Below, in pieces: positions 5,974-5,995 of a stretch of DNA of 5,995 nt. Within the stretch, counting starts at the first letter, position 1, and every line of letters begins with the position of its first letter. The stretch comes from Clostridia bacterium (GTDB lineage: Bacteria > Bacillota > Clostridia > Oscillospirales > Acutalibacteraceae): the NCBI GenBank assembly GCA_017614275.1, contig JAGACE010000237.1:1-5995 (forward strand), in the 5' to 3' direction. Below the pieces are notes generated by a model. That model was not told where the DNA came from. It searched no databases and saw only the letters and a list, made by a program, of their open reading frames with translations. The position numbers and the translations under genes are program-made.

Positions 5974-5995
5974 GCTCGGACAACCGAACACAGCA

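Noticed and set aside
1..5995. CRISPR arrays, tRNAs, insertion sequences, toxin-antitoxin or defence genes
   Set aside because: No direct repeats, cloverleaf-like segments, transposase or defence motifs were seen; almost all of the window is explained by housekeeping genes.

Overview
The window looks like ordinary chromosomal housekeeping DNA from a GC-rich member of the Bacillota (Firmicutes). The case for that phylum is the combination of a YhaM-type 3'-5' exoribonuclease, a tandem YmfF/YmfH-type M16 peptidase pair, and an apparent L21 leader RNA in front of rplU. Codon third positions are mostly G or C, which also leaves long, meaningless open frames on the antisense strands. I cannot assign a genus. 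One trait is atypical for the phylum: ribosomal protein L27 has no cleavable N-terminal extension, and no prp gene lies between rplU and rpmA.

Layout from left to right. (1) The last 55 codons of an unidentified basic, partly coiled-coil protein on the plus strand end at 169. (2) A perfect 11-bp hairpin with T-runs on both sides (175-205) terminates this gene and the converging minus-strand operon. (3) That operon is yhaM then prmA, transcribed right to left from about 2214 and separated by only 3 nt. (4) The 109-nt gap 2187-2295 holds two divergent sigma-A-type promoters whose -35 and -10 boxes overlap. (5) Plus-strand operon: yfmF (M16 fold without the zinc site) and yfmH (with HxxEH zinc site), separated by 1 nt. 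(6) A small, very lysine-rich 88-residue protein with its own promoter and a strong terminator. (7) rplU-rpmA, driven by a near-consensus promoter whose -35 box lies inside the preceding terminator hairpin, with a structured leader before rplU.

Functionally most genes relate to translation and RNA: PrmA methylates ribosomal protein L11, YhaM trims RNA 3' ends, the M16 pair carries a database name tied to EF-P modification, and L21/L27 are 50S proteins. I found no mobile element, CRISPR array, tRNA, rRNA or clear novel system. The most interesting points are the interlocked divergent promoters, the promoter nested in a terminator, the L27/Prp exception, and the small basic protein.
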